This document shows positions 1 to 7,204 of a stretch of 64,000 nucleotides of DNA, piece by piece. The position numbers and the translations under genes were made by a program. Source of the stretch: Culturomica sp. (GTDB lineage Bacteria > Bacteroidota > Bacteroidia > Bacteroidales > Marinifilaceae); assembly GCA_031271755.1 (NCBI GenBank), contig JAISVB010000038.1:1-64000 (forward strand), written 5' to 3'. Under the pieces are notes generated by a model that was given only the letters and a program-made list of their open reading frames with translations, did not search any database and had not been told where the DNA came from. The first letter of the stretch is position 1. Every line of letters starts with the position of its first letter.

Positions 1-115
1 GGATCGCCGAACATCGCGAGGCCATCCCAGAGCAAAAAAGGAATCCATTCGAATCATCGCAAATCAGTTTTTTACGGTATTTTGGGGCAGACAGGCAAAA
101 AACAGCGTTTTTGAG
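1..115. repeat. Direct repeat, left copy (cut by window edge)
   Basis: These 115 bases are identical to 5878-5992, in the same orientation, and the match stops at base 116. The window starts inside the repeat, so its true length is unknown. The two copies bracket the AT-rich NVEALA cassette. I recognise no gene in it; both strands give only short, low-quality reading frames. Confidence 0.9.
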
Positions 116-133
116 CACTGGAAACGGACAAAA

Positions 134-170
134 TCGGTGACACATTTGTTTTCCGAAAAAGTGTCACCGA
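134..170. repeat. Inverted repeat, 10-bp arms
   Basis: TCGGTGACAC (134-143) and GTGTCACCGA (161-170) are perfect inverted arms around a 17-base loop. The 16-mer at 127-142 recurs at 5767-5782, next to the other direct-repeat copy. It could be a recombination site, a transposon-end remnant or a hairpin; no T-tract follows, so it is a poor terminator. Confidence 0.6.
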
Positions 171-233
171 ATTGAGGTTAACTGGTTTTTATTCAGCATT
201 TTGCGTTGTCATTCATAACTGGGAAAAACGCCT

Positions 234-263
234 AAATTGACCCCTTGAAAACGGGGTCAATTT
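234..263 (-). terminator. Stem-loop downstream of lepB
   Basis: AAATTGACCCC (234-244) and GGGGTCAATTT (253-263) form a perfect 11-bp stem with an 8-base loop, placed 58 bases after the lepB stop. The 3' arm ends in AATTT on the minus strand. A third arm (AAGGGGTC, 275-282, followed by TTTTT) could pair instead for plus-strand transcripts, so the element may act in both directions. Confidence 0.55.
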
Positions 264-320
264 CCTCAGTTTTTAAGGGGTCTTTTTATACGCGTTTTCC
301 ACCCTTAACTCATAACTCTC

Positions 321-1148
321 TCAGTCGATCATCGCCGCTTTCCCCACAATGTGGTCTTCCGGCAACAATCCCCAATAGCGTGAATCGCGGGAATTAGAAA
401 CAAGATCGCCTGCCATGAAATAATAATTTTTCGTAAATACATAGTGTTGTACAGGCACATGGTTTAAACAAACCATGTCGCCCTGGACGCTTAACTCCCC
501 GCCTGTTTCGTAACCAATCAGGTTGCGGTAGAGTTTGATGTTATTCGTATCAATCCTTAGCGTATCTCCTTCATGCGGCACATATAAAGGCCCGAACTGC
601 CTTACATTCCAATTGAATGCGGCATCGTGGGGAAAACAGTGCCATATCGCCGGGGCGATGCTTTCCGGTTTGACTTTGGAAAAATGCCATTGGTTTTCGT
701 AGCAGCCCAATGTATCGGAACAGTTTTTTACGTTGTAAATACCGTTGTCAATATATAAAGTATCCCCCGGAATCGCCACACAACGCTTTACATAAAACAT
801 ATTCAAATCGAAGCCCAACTTATCCTGTTCGCTGTATGGGAAATTAAAAACCAGTACGTCGTTGCGTTTAACATCCCGCCATCCCCATAGACGCATGGTT
901 TCCACCTTGCCTCCTTTCATAAAGCCACAATTCTTATACACCCGGCCGCCCAGAACTAATTTATTAACGATGATATAATCGCCTGCGCTAATGGCCGGTT
1001 CCATGGACGGTGTCGGGACTTTGAAAGAGTCGAAAACAAAAACCCGCAGACAAATGGCCAATACAATGGCTATGCCGGTTATTTTACAGACAAGCCAAAC
1101 CTTGTTGAGAAGGAATAGTAATAGTATTTTCAGTCGGTTTTTTAACAT
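321..1148 (-). CDS. lepB: Signal peptidase I
   Basis: A membrane-bound serine protease of family S26 that removes signal peptides outside the inner membrane. The 275-residue protein has an N-terminal transmembrane helix (about 18-38), the catalytic Ser48 in PTPSME, and the general base Lys121 in FYVKRCVAIPGD. The C-terminal box GDLVSNSRDSRYWG is also present. It is the last gene of the minus-strand set NVEALA protein, lipoprotein, CxxC protein, lepB, with 17 bases to its upstream neighbour. Because it sits in an accessory cassette rather than a housekeeping locus, I infer that it is a dedicated or extra peptidase for cassette products; a general role cannot be excluded. Confidence 0.9.
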   Translation of the reverse strand: MLKNRLKILLLFLLNKVWLVCKITGIAIVLAICLRVFVFDSFKVPTPSMEPAISAGDYIIVNKLVLGGRVYKNCGFMKGGKVETMRLWGWRDVKRNDVLVFNFPYSEQDKLGFDLNMFYVKRCVAIPGDTLYIDNGIYNVKNCSDTLGCYENQWHFSKVKPESIAPAIWHCFPHDAAFNWNVRQFGPLYVPHEGDTLRIDTNNIKLYRNLIGYETGGELSVQGDMVCLNHVPVQHYVFTKNYYFMAGDLVSNSRDSRYWGLLPEDHIVGKAAMID

Positions 1149-1165
1149 TTATTTTTACGCTCTCT

Positions 1166-1774
1166 TTATTCCTTTGCGAAATACCGTTTGTTTATCATGG
1201 TTAAATAATTGTCTGTTATTTCCGGTGTCGCCTTGTCGGGAATAAACACATTCGATACGGTCAGGTCATCGTTTAATACAAAATAATACGGAAATCCAAG
1301 GGATTCGGCAGGAATGTTCAACTCTGCGGCATTGTAGGTATTCAGGTTGTGAATGTGGTACAAAGGCTTTGTTTTGTTAAAAATCCGGTTATTCCGGTAA
1401 TGTCCCAAAAACAATACATGCTCTTTTCCAATCGTGCCTACCCGATGGAGAACCGATTGTATTGAAAAATTTACGCAGCTTTCACAATGTGATTCCGAAA
1501 ATCGACATACAAGCATTTGTTTCCGGCCATTCTTCCAAATATCGCTTAACGGTAACACGTTGTTTAAAGAATCTTTGGCTACTATTTCCTCTAAGGTAAT
1601 GCGGCTATTTTCTATATTCGCCCAAAAGTTCAATTTAAGCGTATGCAATTCATCGTTTTCTGAAATTTGGGATATACCTGCATACTGCTGTTTGAAACGG
1701 TGGAAGCCGGTTAATGTATACATGTTGATTGCCAACAATAGCAAGATGATAAAAGTTAACCATTTCTTATTCAT
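1166..1774 (-). CDS. Membrane-anchored CxxC protein, thioredoxin-like
   Basis: A 202-residue protein with one N-terminal membrane helix (about 5-24, only short positive flanks) and a periplasmic body. The only cysteines I see after the anchor are Cys90, Cys97 and Cys100, the last two forming a CESC motif after a predicted strand, as in thioredoxin-fold reductases and TlpA-like proteins. The usual WCxxC tryptophan is absent, so the family is uncertain. It lies 11 bases downstream of the BF3164-like lipoprotein gene and 17 upstream of lepB. I infer a role in thiol handling of the Cys-rich NVEALA protein two genes upstream; a function independent of it is possible. Confidence 0.6.
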   Translation of the reverse strand: MNKKWLTFIILLLLAINMYTLTGFHRFKQQYAGISQISENDELHTLKLNFWANIENSRITLEEIVAKDSLNNVLPLSDIWKNGRKQMLVCRFSESHCESCVNFSIQSVLHRVGTIGKEHVLFLGHYRNNRIFNKTKPLYHIHNLNTYNAAELNIPAESLGFPYYFVLNDDLTVSNVFIPDKATPEITDNYLTMINKRYFAKE

Positions 1775-1785
1775 ACCACAAAGCG

Positions 1786-3003
1786 TTAAAAATCTTTTAA
1801 TTCAAAAAATACCAATACAGGGTTGTCATCTTCTGTTAAATTTTTAATTTTTAGTTTGTCTCCATCCGATATAATGGGACTGTTAAATAAAAGAGGAGTA
1901 TTTTGATTTGGTAAATAAACACTAATCAGCCAATTATCTGACGTAGAGATAGGAAATGCGACTGGCGGTGTTTCGTTCATGTTATAATCCGCATTTGTTC
2001 CTCCTGTCAGGTTGCCGGATTGTTTGTCTCTATATATCACAGTACGCCCTATGTTGTAATTTTCCAGAAAAAAAACATGATGAGTTTCAGTATCAAGGTA
2101 TCGTCCGATATAATAGTAATAATCATTTTGTTTAACAACCCTATCAAAGTCATTATAAGTTTCAAAAGGCAGATAGTGTTCCGGAAGCTTCTTTTTGCTA
2201 TAATCCAGCACATATCTTGCTTTCAATTCCTTTGTTTTGCTTATATACTGATACACTGTGTCTGAATACATTTGGGTTACTATGACGTTGTGATTGTTGT
2301 TGTATAAGTAATCATGTCCTGATATTACTTTCCCCATTGGCAAGCAATACATACCGACTGATTTTAATTTAAACTTTCTGTCAGTTATAAACAGCGTATA
2401 ATCTTTCAAATATTCCAAATGACTATTTCCTCGTCCGTCAATTGTTTTGAAAATATAGCCATCGGGAATAACGGTAAAATTGTAAAAACCAAAAGGTAGC
2501 TTCTCCTCCCGGATAAATTCTCCGGATGCTGTAAAAAAGGTCAAAAAAGAATGTTCATAAGCTATTAACTCATTGTTTCCCTTGTCATAAGCGATGTCGT
2601 ATAGTCTGGACAATTCACCAGGTCCCTGCCCATAAGGTACTCTCTTAATGAATTTTCCATCTTTACAGAAGATAGCTATACCACCTCCTTTAAGGTTATC
2701 CTGAATATAAATATGGGAATCCGAGACGATTACTTTGTATATGTTATCCAATAAACTCTCGTCGGTGCTTTCAAGCGGGATAATTTTAATACTTTTTATT
2801 AATGCTCCAAAATCAAAATGCTGTCGTTGAAGAAACGGATTCAGATTTATTTTAATCATCGAATCAGTTTCCGTTTTTAATGTCGTAGTCGAATCAAGAT
2901 ACAGAGAGGCAATCTGCTCTTGAGTATAGCGGGAATTTTGCTTTTGTTGGTTTGTGCAACCAGCTAACAAGGCCATCAAAATAAGAAAAATACATTTTTG
3001 CAT
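1786..3003 (-). CDS. BF3164-like lipoprotein, beta-propeller
   Basis: A 405-residue lipoprotein with signal MQKCIFLILMALLAGC, lipobox LAGC and lipidated Cys16. The body resembles the TolB-like six-bladed propeller lipoproteins of Bacteroidetes known as BF3164 family: IKIIPLESTDESLLDNIYKV near residue 70, the blade-type phrase GQGPGEL near 126, and repeated FYTASG- and DTVYQYI-like strands. Function of the family is unknown; it often neighbours NVEALA proteins, as here. DST and DSM near residues 38-48 fit the Bacteroides O-glycosylation sequon. It is preceded by an intercistronic hairpin (3032-3065) that could set its expression below that of the NVEALA gene. Confidence 0.8.
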   Translation of the reverse strand: MQKCIFLILMALLAGCTNQQKQNSRYTQEQIASLYLDSTTTLKTETDSMIKINLNPFLQRQHFDFGALIKSIKIIPLESTDESLLDNIYKVIVSDSHIYIQDNLKGGGIAIFCKDGKFIKRVPYGQGPGELSRLYDIAYDKGNNELIAYEHSFLTFFTASGEFIREEKLPFGFYNFTVIPDGYIFKTIDGRGNSHLEYLKDYTLFITDRKFKLKSVGMYCLPMGKVISGHDYLYNNNHNVIVTQMYSDTVYQYISKTKELKARYVLDYSKKKLPEHYLPFETYNDFDRVVKQNDYYYYIGRYLDTETHHVFFLENYNIGRTVIYRDKQSGNLTGGTNADYNMNETPPVAFPISTSDNWLISVYLPNQNTPLLFNSPIISDGDKLKIKNLTEDDNPVLVFFELKDF

Positions 3004-3031
3004 AATCTGAATAAGATAGTATTATCAAATA

Positions 3032-3065
3032 TGAGTATGCTTATTGTGAAAGATAAGCATACTCA
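3032..3065 (-). promoter_or_regulatory. Intercistronic perfect stem-loop
   Basis: TGAGTATGCTTAT (3032-3044) and ATAAGCATACTCA (3053-3065) give a perfect 13-bp stem with an 8-base loop. It stands between the NVEALA stop and the lipoprotein start. No T-run of terminator length follows on the minus strand, so a processing or stabilising site, or a leaky terminator, is the more likely role. Confidence 0.65.
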
Positions 3066-3099
3066 ATAAAAATTAACACAGTTTAATTTACGCCCAAAA

Positions 3100-3627
3100 T
3101 TAACAGCTTACAGTAGAGCAGTTTTGGCTTCCGTACTTGCAGCGAATATCTGTTCTATTGGATGGATTGGCTTGACTACTGCTACCACTTCCACTCGCTG
3201 CCCCTCCAATAGTTCCATTTCCTCCAGAGACACTGCCACTCCCTCCTGAAGACTCCCAAATTGGACATGTTTCCCGCATCTCTTCTTCATCTTTTGTCGC
3301 TCCTTGGCCTTGGAGTATGTTTAGTATCGCATCCCCCAACCCCCAATCGTCAGTTGATCCGGTAGGCGTCGTGGTCGTTTCAGTTGTCGTCGTTGTCGTG
3401 GAATCAACTGTTGTTGTTTCTGTCGTCGTTGCAATAGAATCCGTTGTGATAGAATCCGTTGTCGTAGATTCTGTCGTGTAAGTAGTTAGCTCGTCGCTCG
3501 CAAATGCCTTGGCGTTTACTAAAGAAATATCTGGCAACTCACGATTCACAGTGTTCACTTGCATATTGAATGCAACAAGTGCTGCAACAGCTAAAACGGC
3601 TATAATATTAAAAACATTCTTTTTCAT
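3100..3627 (-). CDS. NVEALA-like secreted Thr-rich, Cys-containing protein
   Basis: A 175-residue exported protein. I start it at the internal ATG (3627), which gives the family-typical MKKNVFNIIAVLAVAALVAF leader; an ATG eight codons upstream is possible. Residues 36-44 (SLVNAKAFA) match the NVEALA-type segment that follows the leader. Residues 48-91 are almost pure Thr/Ser/Glu with three Asp-Ser-Ile/Thr sequons (58-60, 63-65, 75-77) that fit the Bacteroides O-glycosylation motif. Residues 128-156 are Gly/Ser-rich. Four cysteines (121, 163, 170, 175) sit in the last third and may form disulfides. Family function is unknown; it is longer than the short NVEALA proteins I know. First gene of the cassette. 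Confidence 0.75.
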   Translation of the reverse strand: MKKNVFNIIAVLAVAALVAFNMQVNTVNRELPDISLVNAKAFASDELTTYTTESTTTDSITTDSIATTTETTTVDSTTTTTTETTTTPTGSTDDWGLGDAILNILQGQGATKDEEEMRETCPIWESSGGSGSVSGGNGTIGGAASGSGSSSQANPSNRTDIRCKYGSQNCSTVSC

Positions 3628-3659
3628 CTCTTTGAAATTTGATATGTTCATAAAATAAT

Positions 3660-4160
3660 TGATTTTTTTGCTGTATTTATCCTTTCACCAGCCCCCCCTA
3701 TTTTAGGGATTCAAATTAAAATCGTATCTTTATGACCTCCTTTCTTTTTAGGTAGGAATCCGGGGGCAGATTGCGTGTTCTTTTGCGAGAGAAGCAATCT
3801 CTGCCCCTTTTTCCTGTTTTTATGATTTCTCTTTTCCAATATTATAACGCAAAAAAATAAACCCTATATCATGAACCGTCAATAGCAATTTTTAGGTATT
3901 TTATACAATTTCATCAACACTTTTGACTATTAAGCTACCATTTCTTATCACTATTATTTCGCATTATTTTGTCATCACAACGAATTTCACACTTCTCGCA
4001 GATTGTTGCATATTTAATGCAAATATATGGTATTAAAATTACTTTTAAAAACCGTTTTTTTTGCATGAATATTTTGAAATTGCTATATTTTCAATAATAT
4101 TACAAACAATAATATCTATAATGTGATTTTCTGATAATATTGGATTTATCTTTATATAAA
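3660..4160. other. AT-rich intergenic region between NVEALA gene and regulator
   Basis: About 550 bases without a credible gene. It holds the hairpin with T-tract at 3762-3812, a small hairpin CCCTA/TAGGG near 3697-3708, and a strong Shine-Dalgarno-like GGAGGT on the minus strand at about 3735-3741 that is not followed by an open frame. A minus-strand TATATTTG box lies at 4020-4027 without a matching upstream TTTG. The cassette promoter is probably here, leaving a long leader. Confidence 0.5.
3762..3812 (+). terminator. Terminator-like hairpin without an upstream plus-strand gene
   Basis: GGGGCAGATTGC on the left arm pairs with GCAATCTCTGCCCC (3794-3807) apart from a 2-base bulge, and TTTTT follows at 3808-3812. 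This is a good intrinsic terminator for plus-strand RNA, yet the only upstream gene is on the other strand. A TATCTTTA -7-like box lies at 3725-3732, so a short RNA of about 70 bases could end here. Confidence 0.55.
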
Positions 4161-4168
4161 TCTACTGT

Positions 4169-4195
4169 TTTGTGTTAAAAATATTTGTACATTTG
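4169..4195 (+). promoter_or_regulatory. Candidate promoter of the HTH regulator
   Basis: TACATTTG at 4188-4195 fits the Bacteroidetes -7 box TAnnTTTG, 22 bases before the chosen ATG. TTTG at 4169-4172 could be the -33 box, but the 15-base spacing is shorter than the usual 19-21. Confidence 0.45.
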
Positions 4196-4217
4196 TAGCA
4201 TCTTATCAAAAAAAGAC

Positions 4218-5195
4218 ATGGAAATTCAGAACTTATTTTTCGAGATGGCAAAAAGTAAATTACCGCCCGGCCATCATTTAGCGGATATTGTTTGTGATAT
4301 TTTAGGTATAACTTTTAATTCTGCTTATAGAAGAATCAGGGGAGAAACAGAATTGACAGTGACGGAGTTCATTACTTTATGCCGTCATTTTAATATATCT
4401 GTGGATTCCATAATCAATCATAAACCCGATGGTGTGCTGTTCAAATACGCCCCATTGGATTTGCGCGACATGAACAATTATTATGCCCATATGGACAGGT
4501 TGTCGGACCTATTCAAAACTATTTCCCAATCTGCTGAAAAGGAGGTCTGTTTTATGGTGCAGGATATTCCGGGAGTACATTTTCTGCCTTTTCTCAACCT
4601 GAGGCTTTTTAAAATTTATACCTGGTTCAGAAGCGTAAACCAATCGCGGATCACTTATGAGGAATTTGTTTCACAGGTGGATATTCCCCGCCTGTCCGCC
4701 GTTTTTGAAAAGATTGAAAACATCTATAGACAAACTCCTTCAACAGAGATATGGACAAAGGATACGGTGAAGCCTCTATTAAGACAGTTGGAGTATTATG
4801 CTAATTTGCATTGTTTTGAAAGAAAGGAAACATTCTCTCATCTTTGCCGTCAGTTTCTTGAATTGGTAGAGAATGTAGAAAAATATACCTTGCAGGAAAA
4901 GAAAGAGTACAATGGGAAGACGGTGGCTTTCCGGATGTATTTAAGTTCTGTTGATATTATGAATGATTTTATGATTACCAAAGGAGACGGAAAGAACGTT
5001 ACAGCGATCAGGCTTTATGCTGTAAACGGTGTTTTTACTTCCAACGAATATTTTTGTACGGAAGTGGAAACATGGATGCAGGATACAATCAGAAAATCAC
5101 TCCTTTTAAGCGGTAGTTCTGAAATGGAATGCTTCCGCTTTTTTCAGGAAATGAAGGACAAGATTACTGAACTGCAAGAGAAATTTGAAAAATGA
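4218..5195 (+). CDS. HTH-type regulator of the NVEALA cassette (putative)
   Basis: A 325-residue cytoplasmic protein. Residues about 18-60 (LADIVCDILGITFNSAYRRI, then TVTEFITLCRHFNISVDSI) have the layout of a phage-repressor-like helix-turn-helix. The remainder is helical, without transmembrane segments and without a recognised domain. I start it at the ATG at 4218; a TTG 33 bases upstream lies inside the probable -7 box and is rejected. It is divergent from the NVEALA gene across 590 bases and is the only regulator in the repeat-bracketed block, so I infer that it controls the cassette, perhaps sensing a peptide or a cell-density cue through its C-terminal region. No direct evidence of ligand or operator. 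Confidence 0.6.
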   Translation: MEIQNLFFEMAKSKLPPGHHLADIVCDILGITFNSAYRRIRGETELTVTEFITLCRHFNISVDSIINHKPDGVLFKYAPLDLRDMNNYYAHMDRLSDLFKTISQSAEKEVCFMVQDIPGVHFLPFLNLRLFKIYTWFRSVNQSRITYEEFVSQVDIPRLSAVFEKIENIYRQTPSTEIWTKDTVKPLLRQLEYYANLHCFERKETFSHLCRQFLELVENVEKYTLQEKKEYNGKTVAFRMYLSSVDIMNDFMITKGDGKNVTAIRLYAVNGVFTSNEYFCTEVETWMQDTIRKSLLLSGSSEMECFRFFQEMKDKITELQEKFEK

Positions 5196-5511
5196 TCGGA
5201 TAGTTAGATAAGACTTAAAGGCGAGAACAGTTCTCCGACTTGGAAACATACCGAAATCCGCAGAAACATATCGCAAGCTATTTCTATATCTCATCTACAT
5301 TCAATTTGGGACAAGTTTTATATCCTCTTACTATCTTTTATGAATTAGCAAAATAATTAAACGTCCGCTAAACATCCGTTTTCCTAAATCCAAACAATGG
5401 GGATTTTGAGTTAATACTTGGTTCACGTGCTACTTGAAAAGCTGTCCGCCGTTTTCCAAGACCGGGTAAGGTGTATTTAGATAAGGTTCGCGGGTGTAGA
5501 TCATTCCTATA

Positions 5512-5540
5512 TGTCAAGTTTTTGTACAAAAAACTTGACA
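5512..5540. repeat. Near-palindromic hairpin
   Basis: TGTCAAGTTTTT (5512-5523) and AAAAACTTGACA (5529-5540) are perfect 12-bp inverted arms with a 5-base loop. It lies about 320 bases after the regulator stop. It might be a terminator for the regulator or the end of a lost element. Confidence 0.6.
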
Positions 5541-5877
5541 TTCCAAGATTGAAGAACACATATACAGAGCATTTTAGAGTTTTGTTTTACAGCTATTTAC
5601 CGAAATAACAAGATATATTTTCCACATTGAAAATGATAAAAACCAGACTTACAGATATAGATTGGACGGTAAATGTTAAAGACAGAGAATAACATTGCTT
5701 GTTAGCAAAAAATTGATAGTTTTGCCTCTGTATGAAATGCGGTGCAGAATACTGCAAAACCGAAAAGACAAAATCGGTGACATCGCGATTTACGACATTT
5801 GGACAAATTGATTATAAGGCTGTTAAGAGCAAGATTCGAATCCCCGTATTTTCTGTCTTGCAGGGCTCCCTCTCTTG

Positions 5878-5992
5878 GGATCGCCGAACATCGCGAGGCC
5901 ATCCCAGAGCAAAAAAGGAATCCATTCGAATCATCGCAAATCAGTTTTTTACGGTATTTTGGGGCAGACAGGCAAAAAACAGCGTTTTTGAG
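5878..5992. repeat. Direct repeat, right copy
   Basis: Identical to 1-115 over 115 bases. It includes an imperfect inverted repeat at its left edge (CTCTTGGGAT ... ATCCCAGAG, about 5872-5910). The copies bracket the NVEALA cassette in the same orientation, so homologous recombination between them would excise about 5.9 kb. Confidence 0.9.
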
Positions 5993-6284
5993 GCAACAAC
6001 TCGCTTTCTGCTCCATACTTTGCAACGTTTCCAAAATCTTTTCGTAACTTATTCCAAATTTGTTCATAACACGGTAGCGGGATTGATCGGCGCCGTACTC
6101 GGGCTGATCATCGCCCTGTTGTTGCCTTTCATGACGTTCATCCCCATACCGGTGCCGGCCGCTGTTGGCAAAGAGTGCTGTCCGCTGCAACAGACAATAT
6201 ATGCCTCAGCAAACTTAGTGTCGACGATGCCGTAGAACGGTGTTTAGCCAAAATAAAAGAGAGAACCACTAAACAGACCCAACG

Positions 6285-7169
6285 ATGGATAAGAAATTAA
6301 TAAAGAAACTGACCGCCGAGCCGGGAGTCAAACACCGGGTATCCGATTTCAGTACGGTTCCCCTGAGCCACATCGATAAAGACAAAATGAAACGTTCGAT
6401 AAACAAAGGGGTATCGGAACTTCAATCCCTCCAGAATGTACTCTACGCCCAGAACCGGTACTCGGTGCTGATCATATTCCAGGCGCTCGATGCCGCCGGC
6501 AAGGACGGCACCATCAGGCACGTCATGTCGGGCGTGAACCCGCAGGGGTGTGAAGTGACATCGTTCAAGCAACCTTCTACCGAAGAACTCGACCACGATT
6601 ACCTGTGGCGGATCTCCCGGAAACTTCCCAACCGGGGACACATCGGGATCTTCAACCGTTCGCATTACGAGGATGTACTGGTCACCCGCGTGCACCCTGA
6701 GATATTACTCTACAATCAACTGCCCGGATTCTATAAAACGGCGCAGGCCGACCGGAAATTCTGGGTGAAACGCTATCGCCAGATCAACGATTTTGAACGT
6801 TACCTGACTGAGAACGGCACCCTGATCATCAAATTTTTCCTGAACGTATCGCGCCCCGAACAATTGAAGCGCTTCCAGGAAAGGCTCGATGATCCCACGA
6901 AAAACTGGAAATTCTCGGAATCCGACATAAAAGAAGGCACCTTCCGGGACGAATACATGAAGGCTTATTCGGACATCCTTTCCAATACCTCGACCGTCCA
7001 TGCTCCCTGGTATGTCATACCGGCCGACGACAAATGGTACATGAGGTACATCGTCTGCCGCATCATCGGCATGCACCTGAAAAAATTAAAGTTGCACTAC
7101 CCGGAACTCACGCCCGAAAAGAGAGCCGGGCTTGAGAAAGCAAAAGAGATGCTCGACGGCATGAAATGA
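6285..7169 (+). CDS. PPK2-family polyphosphate:nucleotide phosphotransferase
   Basis: A 294-residue cytoplasmic kinase that moves phosphate between polyphosphate and nucleotides. The Walker A-type motif QALDAAGKDGT is at about 67-77, and the second conserved block IFNRSHYEDVLVTRVHPE at about 124-141 carries the Walker B-like acidic pair. The length and the compact single domain fit the PPK2 class that phosphorylates AMP and/or ADP; which nucleotide is used cannot be read from the sequence. It is the first intact core gene to the right of the AT-rich island. The pirin gene follows after 35 bases, so the two may be co-transcribed. A separate ppk1-ppx pair lies at 31528-34460. Confidence 0.88.
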   Translation: MDKKLIKKLTAEPGVKHRVSDFSTVPLSHIDKDKMKRSINKGVSELQSLQNVLYAQNRYSVLIIFQALDAAGKDGTIRHVMSGVNPQGCEVTSFKQPSTEELDHDYLWRISRKLPNRGHIGIFNRSHYEDVLVTRVHPEILLYNQLPGFYKTAQADRKFWVKRYRQINDFERYLTENGTLIIKFFLNVSRPEQLKRFQERLDDPTKNWKFSESDIKEGTFRDEYMKAYSDILSNTSTVHAPWYVIPADDKWYMRYIVCRIIGMHLKKLKLHYPELTPEKRAGLEKAKEMLDGMK

Positions 7170-7204
7170 ATTTGTTCTGTAATCACGTTTTAAAATAATG
7201 ACCT

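Larger units (their letters stand above)
5196..6284. other. Gene-poor gap with repeat copy and decayed sequence
   Basis: 1.09 kb without a credible intact gene. It contains the hairpin at 5512-5540, the second direct-repeat copy (5878-5992), and from about 6060 a GC-richer stretch. In one frame that stretch encodes a hydrophobic segment, AGLIGAVLGLIIALLLPF, which looks like the remnant of a membrane protein cut off by the island edge. Short frames on either strand lack start signals and family resemblance. Confidence 0.5.

Noticed and set aside
3108..3290. A 60-codon minus-strand frame inside the NVEALA gene
   Set aside because: It is a shifted frame; the NVEALA frame has signal, motif and cysteine pattern.
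4020..4027. Minus-strand TATATTTG as promoter of the NVEALA gene
   Set aside because: It matches the -7 box, but it is about 390 bases from the start with no -33 TTTG in place, so I did not call it.
5828..5850. GATTCGAATCCCC resembles a tRNA T-arm
   Set aside because: The flanking bases do not pair to a 5-bp T-stem, and no acceptor, D or anticodon stems can be built around it on either strand.
5702..6235. Reading frames of 160-167 codons on both strands in the right-hand gap
   Set aside because: They run through the repeat, lack a start signal and show no family pattern apart from the hydrophobic fragment reported as a remnant.
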